35,036 nucleotides of DNA, from positions 1 to 35,036 of the forward strand of contig NZ_BAJY01000027.1 in the NCBI RefSeq assembly GCF_000613945.1. The letters are read 5' to 3'. Below are positions 1 through 10,600 of the stretch, one piece after another (the first letter of the stretch is position 1; every line of letters starts with the position of its first letter). Source of the DNA: Prevotella falsenii DSM 22864 = JCM 15124 (GTDB taxonomy: Bacteria; Bacteroidota; Bacteroidia; Bacteroidales; Bacteroidaceae). The translations under genes and the position numbers were made by a program. The notes beneath the pieces were generated by a model. That model was not told the DNA's origin, searched no databases, and worked only from the letters and a program-made list of their open reading frames with translations.

Positions 1-120
1 TAAATCCCGAAAAACGAAATGACGCAGCCCGCAGAAACGAAACGATATTTTTAACACAGATATTCACAAAAACGAAATAGTCCACTTGTGGAACGCACAC
101 GCACCCACAACGCAATAAGA
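1..120. repeat. Phage end region with ACGAAAT repeats (probable transposase-binding end)
   Basis: No gene is visible here. AAAAACGAAATGA lies at 10-22 and AAAAACGAAATA at 68-79, with a related GAAACGAAACGATATTT at 35-50. The 13-mer at 10-22 recurs inverted near the other side of the window (34175-34187), and a shorter form is inverted at 35019-35029. Mu-like phages carry repeated transposase sites at both ends in inverted orientation, so this is read as the tail-gene-side end of the phage. The exact terminal base and any target duplication cannot be fixed from this sequence. Confidence 0.5.
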
Positions 121-121
121 A

Positions 122-166
122 AGCCCTATCATTTTCGTAACGCCACGAAATGATAAGGCTTTTTTA
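122..166. terminator. Terminator of the leftward late operon (bidirectional)
   Basis: An imperfect stem pairs AGCCCTATCATTTTCGT (122-138) with ACGAAATGATAAGGCT (145-160), loop AACGCC, with one bulged T. A T run follows on the plus strand (160-165) and a T-rich stretch on the minus strand. It lies just beyond the last late gene. Its arms are also copies of the ACGAAATGA end motif. Confidence 0.75.
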
Positions 167-196
167 AATAGCGTTCAAATGCTATATTATCACCCT

Positions 197-1045
197 TTAA
201 AAGGTGTAGTGTAGTGTAGTATAATACATTATATCGGTGTAGCTGGCATGGTGGTTTAACAAGGCATCAAGCTCTACCTTATCGCATCTTTCAAATGGGT
301 TGGGCATACCACCATTGCGCGCCAACCATTCGCACAGCTCCACGACGGAAGATTTATTCGACGTAAAGAAAATAAAAGAGTTCTTCAGCAATACCAGCAG
401 CACGTCTAAATAGTCGTTTAGCCGCCACGTCATTTTATAACTATCCGCCTCCGTATTCAAGTATGGAGGGTCGGCAAGAAATACCACGTTAGGCACATTT
501 TTGTATTGTTCAAATAGTTCTTTATAGTCTTCCGACACCACCGTCAAGCCGCCTAAATAGTCTTCACCCGTTGAATAGTCCACTTTGCGCACCCTATTGT
601 ACATGCTTTCTTTAGCTATTCCGTTGAGGCTCGTAGCGTACTCCGCGGAAAACATAAGAGAAGACGACAGTGTTATGTAGTCCACGTACCCATAGCGTGC
701 TTCGTGCTTTTCGATGCACTTTATTGCCAATTCTTTAGTACCTGCCGGTACCAATTTGTGGTGCGGTACATCTTTCAATATCACACGGAGCTGCGCTAAT
801 AGTTCGTTGGTTTCCGCCACGTGTGCCAAGCGTTGCCGATAGCCGTCGAAGTCGTTGTAAACGACAGTGGCATTTGGCTTTTGGCACTTTGTTATATGCG
901 ATAGCAAGCCGCTGCCGCCGAACAAATCGACGAACACGGCATCGTCGGGAAAATGTCGCAACACCTTTGCAAATTCGCGCGCAAATCTGCGCTTTTGCCC
1001 CTGAAAGGGCAATGGTGCGGAGTTATATTGTTTTCTCTTCTTCAT
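197..1045 (-). CDS. D12-class adenine-specific DNA methyltransferase (Dam/DpnM-like)
   Basis: 282 residues. Predicted to transfer a methyl group from S-adenosylmethionine to N6 of adenine in DNA. Visible motifs are the N-terminal PFQGQKRR (13-20), the SAM-binding FVDLFGGSGLLS (38-49) and the catalytic DPPY at 192-195, in the order and length of the D12 family. The target sequence cannot be read from the protein; several relatives methylate GATC, which is strongly depleted in this window. It is the last gene of the late leftward operon, three bases after the preceding gene and before the terminator. Mu carries its DNA-modification gene mom at the equivalent place, so a role in protecting phage DNA from host restriction is inferred. 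Confidence 0.9.
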   Translation of the reverse strand: MKKRKQYNSAPLPFQGQKRRFAREFAKVLRHFPDDAVFVDLFGGSGLLSHITKCQKPNATVVYNDFDGYRQRLAHVAETNELLAQLRVILKDVPHHKLVPAGTKELAIKCIEKHEARYGYVDYITLSSSLMFSAEYATSLNGIAKESMYNRVRKVDYSTGEDYLGGLTVVSEDYKELFEQYKNVPNVVFLADPPYLNTEADSYKMTWRLNDYLDVLLVLLKNSFIFFTSNKSSVVELCEWLARNGGMPNPFERCDKVELDALLNHHASYTDIMYYTTLHYTF

Positions 1046-1048
1046 ACC

Positions 1049-1375
1049 TTATCGTTCGATTTTCCCTTGCTCTATCAATTTGTAAATTTGGCACACGCCT
1101 TTGTAAGCTGCCATTCCGCCATCGTCAGGAAGTTCTTCCCACTGCCCACCGGTAAAGTGCTCACCGTTGTGCAAGTATGTTGCTTGCTGTCGGGGGTCGA
1201 GTACATAGTCAGGCGCATTGCCCTGAACTATGCGTGCAACATTGTCGGTGAATTGCAGCACCTTTGCTGCCTTCTCATTGGTAGTGTCAGCTTGATAGCT
1301 GACAGTGTGCAGGTAGCCATCAAGAGCTACCTCGCAACTTACGATTTCGATTTTGTTGTTTAATTTTACCTTCAT
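1049..1375 (-). CDS. Small late-operon protein of unknown function
   Basis: 108 residues, no family recognised. It is soluble-looking, without signal peptide or membrane segment, and contains an acidic/aromatic stretch (GGQWEELPDDGG). It sits between the fibre-like protein gene and the DNA methyltransferase gene with gaps of 16 and 3 bases, so it is co-transcribed with the tail genes. A fibre chaperone or host-takeover role is possible from position only. Confidence 0.7.
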   Translation of the reverse strand: MKVKLNNKIEIVSCEVALDGYLHTVSYQADTTNEKAAKVLQFTDNVARIVQGNAPDYVLDPRQQATYLHNGEHFTGGQWEELPDDGGMAAYKGVCQIYKLIEQGKIER

Positions 1376-1391
1376 ATTTTTGTCCTTTTAT

Positions 1392-3185
1392 TTATAATAC
1401 TTTTTCTCGTTGTCGATATATCGATGATATTTTTCCATCTTGGAAGATGTATAGTGCGATGGTGCAAATTTCTTTTATAAAGCCAACGGAAGCACCTGAC
1501 GGGAGCGTATTGGTTTGCGTATATTTAAATTGCGGTTGCCGGGCGGCGTACACGCCATTTACCGGAGTATTATTAGATACGGCACTGTTACGGTAAAAAT
1601 ACCTGCCATTGTTGGCTTCCACTTGCGATTGCGACCACGCTCCGTCAGCCAAAAAACGCCCCTGTAGCTTCGCACCGGTGTAAAGAAATACCATTGTGCC
1701 CGACGGTTCGGTATCAACGAAATAGGGGTCGAATATCGAGTGATTTGCAGAATAATTGAGCACATTCATGCCGCCTATATAGCATACACCTAACCCTTTA
1801 AAAGACGCCTTCGATATACTTTCAGCTTTTATACCATCGGGTGAAAGGTTGAGTGTATTGTTGCCGGCATTATCATAGAATTTCAATATTGCTTGCCCTC
1901 TGTCATCAATACCAAATTCAATATTCTTCGCTACTGCTCCGAAAACGCTCATTAATGAGCCTGTAAGGTCGATGTACCCACCGCCAATATTTCGCGTTTT
2001 GAATTTTAGCCCATTGATAGCACCCATGTCATCTACCGAGGCTACAACATTCCCTTGCTGGTCTATAAAGTTAAAGTGCTTGGAGCGTGCGTTGATGCTC
2101 ATGTCGTTGCCGTTTAGATATATGCCGGCAGCTTCCATGCTCTCTACTACGTCCGGATCTTTCCATATCGTGGCTTTCGTACCTTCCTCTAATTGAATTT
2201 CAGATAAGTAGGCTTCGCCGTTGCGTGTGCAGCCTATGAAAATTTGTAAATAATTATACCCATCTTCCAGCTCGAAGGTGTAGGTGTATTGCTTCCATAC
2301 CCCATAAGTAGAGGGTATGTTGGGGTAGCTATTCTTTGGTGCGCTCATATCTTTTGAACGGCTTCGCTTCACTTCAATATATGGTTGCTCACTACCATAT
2401 ATACGGGTGTACATAGAAAGCGTATATGTTTTCCCGCCAATAGCTTTTATGACGGGAAATTTCGCTCCATTCCATTCATTCTGTGTCGCCCCGTGGCGTG
2501 AGATAGATATATAGGGGTGTTCAAGGTGCGCAACGCTTGGATAGTTCACAATTTTAACATATTGCTCCCGCTGTAACAAAAGCAAGTTTAAATTTCGCAG
2601 GCTTGCGCCCTTAAGCAAATTTGCCCCGCCGAATACCTGCTTTTTGACTTCTATTTCGATATTATCGGCACGTGTTTCGATACGCCCGACACGCTGCTCA
2701 ACCGCTTGCGTGCGCCCGTTGATAGTGGTTTGTGCGGCTTTCAAACCTACCACCTCTTTGTCAATAGAAACGATTTTCGCTTCATTCCATTTCTGCGCAC
2801 TTACCACAAATTCCACGGTGGCGGTGCGCGTCTGTCCTTTGTATTTAGCGGTAACTTCTACTTTGCCGCTCCATTGGTTGGGGCTAACGCCGTCGAATAC
2901 CAGCGTGCTTATTCCGGCAATACGAGCGTAACAGTTATAAGGCTTCGCGTCCACGCTGTCGGGCACAACTTCCACCTTACCGACATACATGCGTACTTTT
3001 CCCGTGTTCTGCCCCAAATTTTCGATTTCCCCACTTTCGTTTGTTTGGAAAACAAAAGTGTTGGGGGTGATAACAAGGGTGAGGGCGTCTTCCCCCTTAT
3101 CGCCGGGCTTGCCGGGTTCACCGGGCTTCCCATCTTTGGGTGCTCGGCTAACGGTGAATGTGCGTTGTGCTATTATCTTTGCCAT
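1392..3185 (-). CDS. Tail fibre-like protein with collagen-like segment
   Basis: 597 residues. The N-terminus MAKIIAQRTFTV is nearly the same as that of the upstream 350-residue protein (MADILAQKTFTV), which suggests a shared docking peptide. It is followed by a short collagen-like Gly-X-X run (about residues 19-32), an Ig-like region (about 35-130), a heptad-rich stretch around 145-185, and a region around 215-330 that resembles a carbohydrate-binding jelly-roll (it ends LSEIQLEEGTKATIW, typical of such domains). The C-terminal half is Gly/Asn-rich, like fibre shafts and tips. Predicted as a distal receptor-binding or host-attachment protein. Binding specificity is unknown. Confidence 0.75.
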   Translation of the reverse strand: MAKIIAQRTFTVSRAPKDGKPGEPGKPGDKGEDALTLVITPNTFVFQTNESGEIENLGQNTGKVRMYVGKVEVVPDSVDAKPYNCYARIAGISTLVFDGVSPNQWSGKVEVTAKYKGQTRTATVEFVVSAQKWNEAKIVSIDKEVVGLKAAQTTINGRTQAVEQRVGRIETRADNIEIEVKKQVFGGANLLKGASLRNLNLLLLQREQYVKIVNYPSVAHLEHPYISISRHGATQNEWNGAKFPVIKAIGGKTYTLSMYTRIYGSEQPYIEVKRSRSKDMSAPKNSYPNIPSTYGVWKQYTYTFELEDGYNYLQIFIGCTRNGEAYLSEIQLEEGTKATIWKDPDVVESMEAAGIYLNGNDMSINARSKHFNFIDQQGNVVASVDDMGAINGLKFKTRNIGGGYIDLTGSLMSVFGAVAKNIEFGIDDRGQAILKFYDNAGNNTLNLSPDGIKAESISKASFKGLGVCYIGGMNVLNYSANHSIFDPYFVDTEPSGTMVFLYTGAKLQGRFLADGAWSQSQVEANNGRYFYRNSAVSNNTPVNGVYAARQPQFKYTQTNTLPSGASVGFIKEICTIALYIFQDGKISSIYRQREKVL

Positions 3186-3238
3186 TATTATTACTTTTAT
3201 TTATTAAAGTAGGGTAAGGGCGCATTGCCCTTACCTTT

Positions 3239-4291
3239 TTAATACAGCTCCACGCAAAATGCTTGGCTTGCACTAAGCAAATCCGAGTAAGCAATTTCAA
3301 GCGAGTAGCGGGCATTCGGCGCATCTTTCGTGCATACTTTATAGCCGCTTGTGCCCCATGTCGTATCGATGGCGTTGTTGGCGGCAAAACGCCACACCCG
3401 CATGTTGTGCGCTCCCAATATGACGGCATCGGTGATATAGGTAGCACCCTGACGTATTTTAAACCAGTGCAGCAGCGTGCCACCTTCGGCGACGTTATCG
3501 CCGTTAGGCTGGAAGACGTCTATTTCGTAGGGGTCCGACCCATCGTACAGTGTACCGATGGCAAATACTTCCTTATTTGCCGTTGCGCTCGCGGCATCGG
3601 TATCTTTTATGACACATTTAAATATGCCCACATTGACAACAGCGGAAGCCGGCACTGTTATTTCGTTGGTATTTATTCCACTTATGCCGTTGGCATTGGC
3701 GGCTTCGAGCTTCACCCATACGCCGCTGCGTAGTTGATACCAAGTGTAGCTGACGTTTGACGCATCGATGTCGCCACCGCGCATCAAATCACAGTGTATT
3801 TTCAGCGACTTCCCGGCATTGTCGAAAGTATCGCCATCCGGCATGTAGAGGCTTGCAAGAATGTTTGCCCCCGCATTCTCTACTTTGGTAACTTCCACAG
3901 ACGCCACCACTTGCGCCGCCGCCTTTGATACGGGGTCGGTGTAGGTTGCCTCGCATGTGATTTTCAAGCCTGTGCAGTCAGTGAGGTTGGCTGCCAACTT
4001 CTTGGCAAGCCCTGCGCCCGCCGTCAGTGCCTGTGTTGCCGGTGTGCCATCTTGCTTGACAACTTTCCAATTCAAATCGCTAAGGTGCGCTGTTTGGTCG
4101 CCGTTCTTGCCGCTTACCAGCAGCAGCGGTGTCAGTGTAAGCGGCGATGCCGCATAGTTGGGTGCATACGTCTTGCTGTCGCGCGAAAAAATTTGCGTGA
4201 GTGCTTTATCCGTTTTAATGACGAATGTTAATGTTTTGCCATTTACCAATTTCTTTACGGTAAATGTCTTCTGTGCTAAAATATCTGCCAT
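3239..4291 (-). CDS. Tail fibre/appendage protein with Ig-like modules
   Basis: 350 residues. Starts MADILAQKTFTVKKL, sharing its first twelve positions with the next fibre protein. The middle holds Ig-like segments (for example CDLMRGGDIDASNVSYTWYQ, around 168-187). The C-terminus carries a module of the form W...Y.L.V.Y.DL.....F.C that also ends the neighbouring 950-residue protein. The gene lies 12 bases from the 950-residue hub gene and about 50 bases from the collagen-like fibre. The role is inferred from position and architecture: a virion surface appendage attached to the tail tip. Confidence 0.65.
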   Translation of the reverse strand: MADILAQKTFTVKKLVNGKTLTFVIKTDKALTQIFSRDSKTYAPNYAASPLTLTPLLLVSGKNGDQTAHLSDLNWKVVKQDGTPATQALTAGAGLAKKLAANLTDCTGLKITCEATYTDPVSKAAAQVVASVEVTKVENAGANILASLYMPDGDTFDNAGKSLKIHCDLMRGGDIDASNVSYTWYQLRSGVWVKLEAANANGISGINTNEITVPASAVVNVGIFKCVIKDTDAASATANKEVFAIGTLYDGSDPYEIDVFQPNGDNVAEGGTLLHWFKIRQGATYITDAVILGAHNMRVWRFAANNAIDTTWGTSGYKVCTKDAPNARYSLEIAYSDLLSASQAFCVELY

Positions 4292-4303
4292 TTTTCTTTA
4301 TTT

Positions 4304-7156
4304 TTAGAATGTTATATTTTTCAATATTTTTTGCCCCGACGAATTTAGGAAATTGCACATAAAAGAAGTGTCGCCTACTAAATCGTCGTATGTTACTTTT
4401 AATTTGTAGCCATCATTACTGTGCCTGCCTTTCCATGCGGCATCGCCCGCTTCGTATTCGCTTACGCGCTCCCATACAAAGCGCGTCGATGGTAGCTTAT
4501 TTGTGATTTCTACGTCGTTTTCCCACACGTGCACTTCAAAGATGGCTTCCCACGTTGTTTGCCCCTCCGTATATGCTGCACTGCCTGCCGATGCGTAGCC
4601 CTCGACGCGTAGCCCGGTGCCGCCATCTTTGCCCTTGGCAGCGTATTGCTTCCATTTCGTTGAGTGCCCCGTTGGTTCATCAGCATTATTATCGACGAGT
4701 GAAAGCCACGTGCCGCCGCCATAATACCACGCTTCGTATTTCGCTGCCACCGTGCCCGCTGTCCAGTCGCCCCGATACAGCACGTTGGGAATGCGCTCAC
4801 CGTCAGAGCTTACCCACTCGAAATTGCGGCTATTCATATAAATTTTGTCGCTTGACAAATGGAAGATGGCGTTGCTTTTGTTCAGTGAAAAATCGTGAAT
4901 GTTGCGATACACTTCGATAGTGCCCCCATCTTCCTTTGAGGTGGTAATCATCGTAACATTCATACGATGGCGGTGCAGTGTCGGCTCTACACCGTGGGCA
5001 ATATCCCACAACGTGTTGTGCCCACATAGCACGATGTTATCGGCTGCCTTTGGTTCGTCGTTGTTTACGCTTTTATCGCGGTAGGTGTCATCGTCGGTAA
5101 TAATGATATATGCTTCTTCCGTCGCTGTTTTCTGCCCGACTTCTGCCACACAACGCCAATAGTAGCTATTGCTGACATTCTCGTACACACCTGCCTTTAT
5201 ATTAAAAGTTTGACACAACGCTTGGTCGCCGGGCAGCCAGTCGTTGGTAATAGCTTTCTCGCCGTCGTCGGTGTGGAGGTAGCATTTCCAGCCACCCGGC
5301 ACACGCACCACCTTTTCTATGATGGCATTTGCTCCCGAAAGCACGATATTGCCGGCGATGTGCTTATACTCGTCGATTTGCAGCGAACGGAAGATGGCTT
5401 TACCTATCACTTCTAAGTAGTCTATTTGCCCGTGTGCCCTCCCTTTTTCGTCGAGCCACACTCCAAAGCCGTTGATGGTGCGCTCAAAGCCCAATGTCTG
5501 AATGGCTTTCAAGATGGCGTTACCTGCCCCGTCGATAGCTGTGCCGTCTTTAAAGGCAACACCTTTCAAAAAGGTGATGACGTCCTGTGCAGTGTCGGGC
5601 GTATGCTTGTTAAGAAATTCCTTTAATGCCCGCTTCGCAGAAAATACGTTGTGCTCGCCCGGTGGCGTATCGTCGCCACTGGCGATGATGTCGGGAATGT
5701 CATTCACCACCTCACCGATATAATACTTTACATCTTTTATATTGCCCTCCATTGCCGCTATTTTGCCTTTGCGCACGGCATCGCTGATTTCCAACGATAC
5801 CAGCGACGGCAAATCCACCCGGCGAGAAAGGCGGGTAATACGGCTTTCGCGGTAGCCGACGGGGGCAAAATATTCCGCACTTTCAAGCCGCACGCGCCTG
5901 CCAAGGAAGAAGTCGGCGCGCTGCTCTTCCACCCACACGTGGTCGGTGTCGCCTTTGTACACTGAATTATCCACGAAATTTTCTTCGTTGAATTTCGCCA
6001 CCGCTTCCAAAAGCTCTTTTTCCGCCAGCGGGTAGTATTCGTCGGGCATGCGAAGATGTGATAATATGTATTTGTCGCCCACCTTCGGCACAAGAACGCC
6101 ACCCGGCACTTGCATCGTGTCGTTGGGGAAGATGGTGATAATTTCAAATTCCTTTGCTTTGTCGTCATAGTTCACTTCAAAATAATGCTCATCGCTCGTG
6201 CCCTGCCCGGCAAGCTCGCTGCCTTCCTGAAAGGCAACGCGCATGACGTAGCCCCCTATTTTATAGTCGTTCGGGTTGAAATTCAAATCCTTATCTTTGA
6301 AATAGTATATGGTGAACGTTTTTTTATCTTTGCCCGTGCGCTCCTGCGAACGCACTGCCGACACCGTGCCAATACGGCGTGGGTAAATATCGGCAAAGGC
6401 AGCTTCTTCGAAATGGTGCACCACGCCGTACTTATCAACATCTTTATCGACGTACTTTTGTCCACCGGGTAATTGCAGGCGGGTATGCCCGTATTTTTCG
6501 CGGTCAATGTTTTTTGTGCTGCCCAACGGGAAAAGGCGGGTGTAGAATTTGACGTTGTCGGCTTTTTCGCGTTCCAAGGAAATTAACCCCTTTCGGTAGC
6601 CGAGTGTCAGTGCTTCGCCATATTGTGCCTTTGATACGTTGAGCGTAGTGCCATTCTCAAACCAAAATTCCGTTTTCGCCGCCTTGGCAAGCAAATCCAA
6701 AGCGTCGTTACAATAAGTGCCTTTGTACTCGATGACGAGGTTTTCCGTTTTCTTCACTTCGCCTAATTTGAAAAGCGGCTTGCCGATGGCGTTGTTTATC
6801 GACGCCAGTATTATTTTCGCATGCTCTTCGGCGGGTGCGGTAAGCGTGAAGATGGGCGTATTTTCGTTGTCGGTATAATTTATCACCAAAAAACGCTTGA
6901 TGAGGCTTTCAACGCCGTAAAGCGTCAAATTATACTCCCATTCCCGTTGATTCTTCATGCGCGGCTTGTAACGCTCCATCAGCCAATAGCGTTCACCGTA
7001 GAAAATAACATAATCATTCACATCCAGCTGCACATATTCGTAAAGCGTGAACGTCAGCGATAATGTGTTATCGCCCTGCAGCTGCTTATCCTGCCGTCCG
7101 TTAGCATCGGACGCCGTGCAGCGCAATTTATCTTCTTTTGTAAATATTTCTATCAT
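4304..7156 (-). CDS. Tail hub / tail-tip protein (endopeptidase-tail-like N-terminus)
   Basis: 950 residues. The N-terminal ~380 residues look like the tail hub proteins of siphophages (prophage endopeptidase tail / gp27-like fold), with short beta-rich segments such as REWEYNLTLYGVESL. The middle has a helical linker and a region rich in Gly/Asn typical of tail spikes; the last ~100 residues repeat the W...Y.L.V.Y.DL.....F.C module also seen in the 350-residue protein. It follows the presumed distal tail gene, the usual order: tape measure, distal tail, hub, fibres. No clear peptidase active site could be picked out by eye. Confidence 0.7.
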   Translation of the reverse strand: MIEIFTKEDKLRCTASDANGRQDKQLQGDNTLSLTFTLYEYVQLDVNDYVIFYGERYWLMERYKPRMKNQREWEYNLTLYGVESLIKRFLVINYTDNENTPIFTLTAPAEEHAKIILASINNAIGKPLFKLGEVKKTENLVIEYKGTYCNDALDLLAKAAKTEFWFENGTTLNVSKAQYGEALTLGYRKGLISLEREKADNVKFYTRLFPLGSTKNIDREKYGHTRLQLPGGQKYVDKDVDKYGVVHHFEEAAFADIYPRRIGTVSAVRSQERTGKDKKTFTIYYFKDKDLNFNPNDYKIGGYVMRVAFQEGSELAGQGTSDEHYFEVNYDDKAKEFEIITIFPNDTMQVPGGVLVPKVGDKYILSHLRMPDEYYPLAEKELLEAVAKFNEENFVDNSVYKGDTDHVWVEEQRADFFLGRRVRLESAEYFAPVGYRESRITRLSRRVDLPSLVSLEISDAVRKGKIAAMEGNIKDVKYYIGEVVNDIPDIIASGDDTPPGEHNVFSAKRALKEFLNKHTPDTAQDVITFLKGVAFKDGTAIDGAGNAILKAIQTLGFERTINGFGVWLDEKGRAHGQIDYLEVIGKAIFRSLQIDEYKHIAGNIVLSGANAIIEKVVRVPGGWKCYLHTDDGEKAITNDWLPGDQALCQTFNIKAGVYENVSNSYYWRCVAEVGQKTATEEAYIIITDDDTYRDKSVNNDEPKAADNIVLCGHNTLWDIAHGVEPTLHRHRMNVTMITTSKEDGGTIEVYRNIHDFSLNKSNAIFHLSSDKIYMNSRNFEWVSSDGERIPNVLYRGDWTAGTVAAKYEAWYYGGGTWLSLVDNNADEPTGHSTKWKQYAAKGKDGGTGLRVEGYASAGSAAYTEGQTTWEAIFEVHVWENDVEITNKLPSTRFVWERVSEYEAGDAAWKGRHSNDGYKLKVTYDDLVGDTSFMCNFLNSSGQKILKNITF

Positions 7157-7192
7157 CGTTTGAACACTATTTAAATGTCGTTTAAATGCCCG

Positions 7193-7654
7193 CTAAAAGG
7201 TGGGATTCGGCTCACGGAATACCGCATGGAATGCCCCGCAGTGCGCTTCTTCCACCCAAAGGTTGGTAAGGGCGTCAAAAGGGGTAAATTCCGTTACGAA
7301 GGTGCGTATTTCAAGGGCAAGCGGCGGGAAATTCCAAACGAGCCACCCGTCATTGCCCGTCTTCAACACCTGCACAAAGCGGCGATAACGTTGCAGAAAT
7401 TGCACCTTGTTGTCTGCCACGATGGCGAAGTGCAGCTTTATATCACGCGCTTCACTTTTCGGCAATAGGCGGGCGGAGTATTTTTCGCCGTCTTCTTCGC
7501 GGAAATCCACCGCCACGTGCGCTTTCATCTTTGCAGGTGTCAGTAGGGCTTCGAGGTTCTTCTGCTCCCCTGCCTTTTCTTCCCGCAAGAATACGTGATA
7601 TTCCGTCCAAATATCCTTACCGTTGAGTATCGCTTGATTTTTCAGTATATCCAT
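7193..7654 (-). CDS. Distal tail protein-like
   Basis: 153 residues, one base after the tape measure and upstream of the hub gene, which is the position of the distal tail (Dit-like) protein in siphophages. It begins MDILKNQAILNGKDIWTEY, an N-terminus with a hydrophobic strand followed by a short loop, and has beta-rich content. The family assignment is by position and size, not by a diagnostic motif. Confidence 0.6.
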   Translation of the reverse strand: MDILKNQAILNGKDIWTEYHVFLREEKAGEQKNLEALLTPAKMKAHVAVDFREEDGEKYSARLLPKSEARDIKLHFAIVADNKVQFLQRYRRFVQVLKTGNDGWLVWNFPPLALEIRTFVTEFTPFDALTNLWVEEAHCGAFHAVFREPNPTF

Positions 7655-7655
7655 A

Positions 7656-10600
7656 TCACTTTATTTCTATTCCGTTATTTGCCAGCCGACGAATATCGGC
7701 AGCAATATCTTCCAAGCGTTCGCAATGCTGCGTATAGCGTGCTATTCTCTCGAGGTGCTGCGTCGATACTTGCATTTGCTTTACTGCATCTTCGAGCTTG
7801 ATGTCCATCGACGCAAGGTGTATTTGCGCAGATGTCATCAACCCTTCAAGCTTCGTGCCCTGCGCCTGTGTCATCGTCTCAAAACTGCCGGCACGCCCTT
7901 GTTGGTCAGCCCCGCCACTGAAGATGTCGATGCCAAGCTCCTTTGCCTTACGCTTCCATTGCTCCAACAACGCCGATGCTTTGCCACTGTCGGCGGCTAC
8001 TTCGGAAGTGAGCCGGTCCAATATGCGGGCGTAGGCGGCAAAGCGTTCTTCTTCGGAAAGGTGCTCATCGGTGGCGTATTTTTCCATGTCCTGTTGCGCC
8101 TTAAGAAAGTATTTCTGCAGCACGGCGGAGTATATCATATCCGCCCCCAATTTCTCCAGCATGCGCCCGACGCTTTCCACCATCGCTTTACCGGCATCGG
8201 TGCCGCTTTTAAAAGCATCTACCAGCGCATTTGTCATCGTGCTACCAAGCTCACCGAAAATATCGGTAAGGTAGTTGCGTATTTCGTTGAACGCTTCTTC
8301 CTGCTGCTTTGCAAGGTCGATAAGGTGCTGCAATGCTGCCTTGCTCTCATCGCTCATCTTGCGCGTCTTGAGTATGCTTTCAGCCAATGACACATTGAAT
8401 TTGCCGTTTTGGTCGATGAGCTTCGGGTATTGAGAAAGTAAAGTGCTGTAGGTGTCCTTTCCTTTGCCCCAGCCGAACATGCCCGTTTTCTTATGCCCTG
8501 TTACCAACTTAATGTCATTTACTTTTTTCCACGCGTCGGCAAATTCGTCGGTAGCCCGCTTCATCACGTTAATGGCATTCACTACCTTGCCGTACCTATC
8601 CGTGCCAAAAGCTGTCGTGCCCTGCTCATATAGTAACGCCTGCTGCATTAACAGCAAGTTATATTCTTGCTGCTGCGCTATCTGCTCCTTCATTATCGAA
8701 TTGAGAGCAGCACGGTGGCGTGCACCTGCCGAGAACGCCTTGCCAATAATATTGATGGCTTCGCCTATCGCTGCCATAACGCCGCCAACGACGCCGCCGT
8801 TTGCAAAGCCCTTGGCGATATTGGACACACCTTTCATGACATCTTCAATTGTGCCCATCGCTTCCGCCATGCTCTCGTTGCCAATTTCTTCGAACATCTT
8901 CGATAAACCACCGGCAACACTGGCAATTTCGTCGGCAACTTCTGCCGATGCCTCGGCAAGCCGCTTTATCTTCTTTTCTTTTTCGCTCTTATCATCTTTG
9001 CCCTTGCCATCTAATAAGTCGTCGATGGCAGCTTTCAACGCCTTGAATGGATTCTTTTTCAGGCTTTCGTCCTTTAGCTTCTTCCATTGCTCCATGAAAG
9101 CCTTCAACGCTTCGGGCGACTGTTGAAGCCGCTTTAGTTGCTCGGGTGTGATGCCCATTTTTGCAATGTCGCCTTGCGTAATGGTGCGCTTGGTATTGCC
9201 CTTTTTATCCTTTATTATAGCTTTGCCGTCGGAGGTAAGCTCACCCTTTGCCATAGCGTCCATGTACGCTTTTAGGTCGGCGAGCTTGGCAATTACGCGG
9301 TTTATTTGCTTGACACTTTTTTCTGCCGGATCTTCAAACAACTCGACGAAGATGCTTGCGCTGCTCTTCATCTCGTCAAGCTCCTTATTATTAATTTCTT
9401 TTAAGGCATTTTCCTTATCTTTTTCCAGCTGCACCAAAGCGGCATCTATCACATTGGCATTATCCTTATTTCGACGCGCCAACAGTGCCGCCAAATCCTT
9501 GGTGTAGGTCGTTTCAACGCCCATGCGTTGGGCATTGTAATCCTGATGCTTTGACAGGAGGGCGTCCAATGCTTCTTCCTCCTTTTTCTTTTCTTCCTTT
9601 ACCTTTTCTTCGTACTCTTTCTTTTCTTTTTCTGCAATGGCAGCGTACTTATCACTGTATATCTGCGCTGCCTGAAGGCGTTGCTGCGCGGCGTCGATGC
9701 CCACCTGTGCCTCCTGCGCATCGCTGACAACTACACCACCTTTGCGCAGCTTCTTTATCAACTCTTTGCGCTTGGCTTCTTCTTCATTGATGCGCTGCTT
9801 TTCTTCTTCAAATTGGAGCAACGCGGCGGCACGCTCTTTGTCGTAGCCCTCTTTCATGAGTGCCACCTTTGTTTCGGCAATTTTCTGTTGCGCTGCTTTT
9901 TCAAGCTCGCTCAATTCTTCCAGCTCGCTTGACAAATCCGCCTTCTTTTCTTTCTTTTCCTTTTTCTTCTTCGTTTTCGGCTCGTCGTACCCTTTATTCT
10001 CCACCTTATTCACTTCCGGTGAATACTCAACCACCTTTGCCGTCAGGGCGTTTATTTCTTTGGTATTTTGCCCCATTTCCTTGGCTATCTCCTTCAACCT
10101 TTTATTTCGCCCCTCGTAAGCTGTTATCACGGGGTCGGAAATACCGTTGGCAAATTGTTGTGCAGCTGCGCTTTCAGGCGTTGCGCCAAATGCGCCACCC
10201 GTAGCTTCTTTTGCGTAATCCTTTTCGTCTTTCCTATTTTTCTGCGCTTTGTCGTATTTTTTCTTATTGGCGTTTAAGTAGTTTTTCGTATTTTCCTTTT
10301 CCACCTCCAAATCCGCCTGCTTTTCGGCAATTTTTTCGATGCGCTTTTCGTAGGCGCGTGCCATAGCTGCCTTCATGATGTCGGCTGCCAACTGACGGTA
10401 GCTGACGCCGCCTTGCCGGCAAGGATAGCTTCCGTTTTCATTTGCCCGAAATACGCGGGGTAGGCAGCCTGCAAATTCTTAACAGCTGCCTTTCTGTCTT
10501 TCAGGGCTTTTGTGTTATCCTGTGTCGCCTTATAAAGAATATCGAGCTTTGCTTTTTGCACCGTTGCCGCACGTGCACCTTCCTTTATGCTTCCGCCGTT

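Noticed and set aside
8452..9126. 224-codon plus-strand frame inside the tape measure gene
   Set aside because: Antisense shadow of a helical, Lys/Ala-rich coding sequence; its Ser/Phe-rich translation is typical of such shadows.
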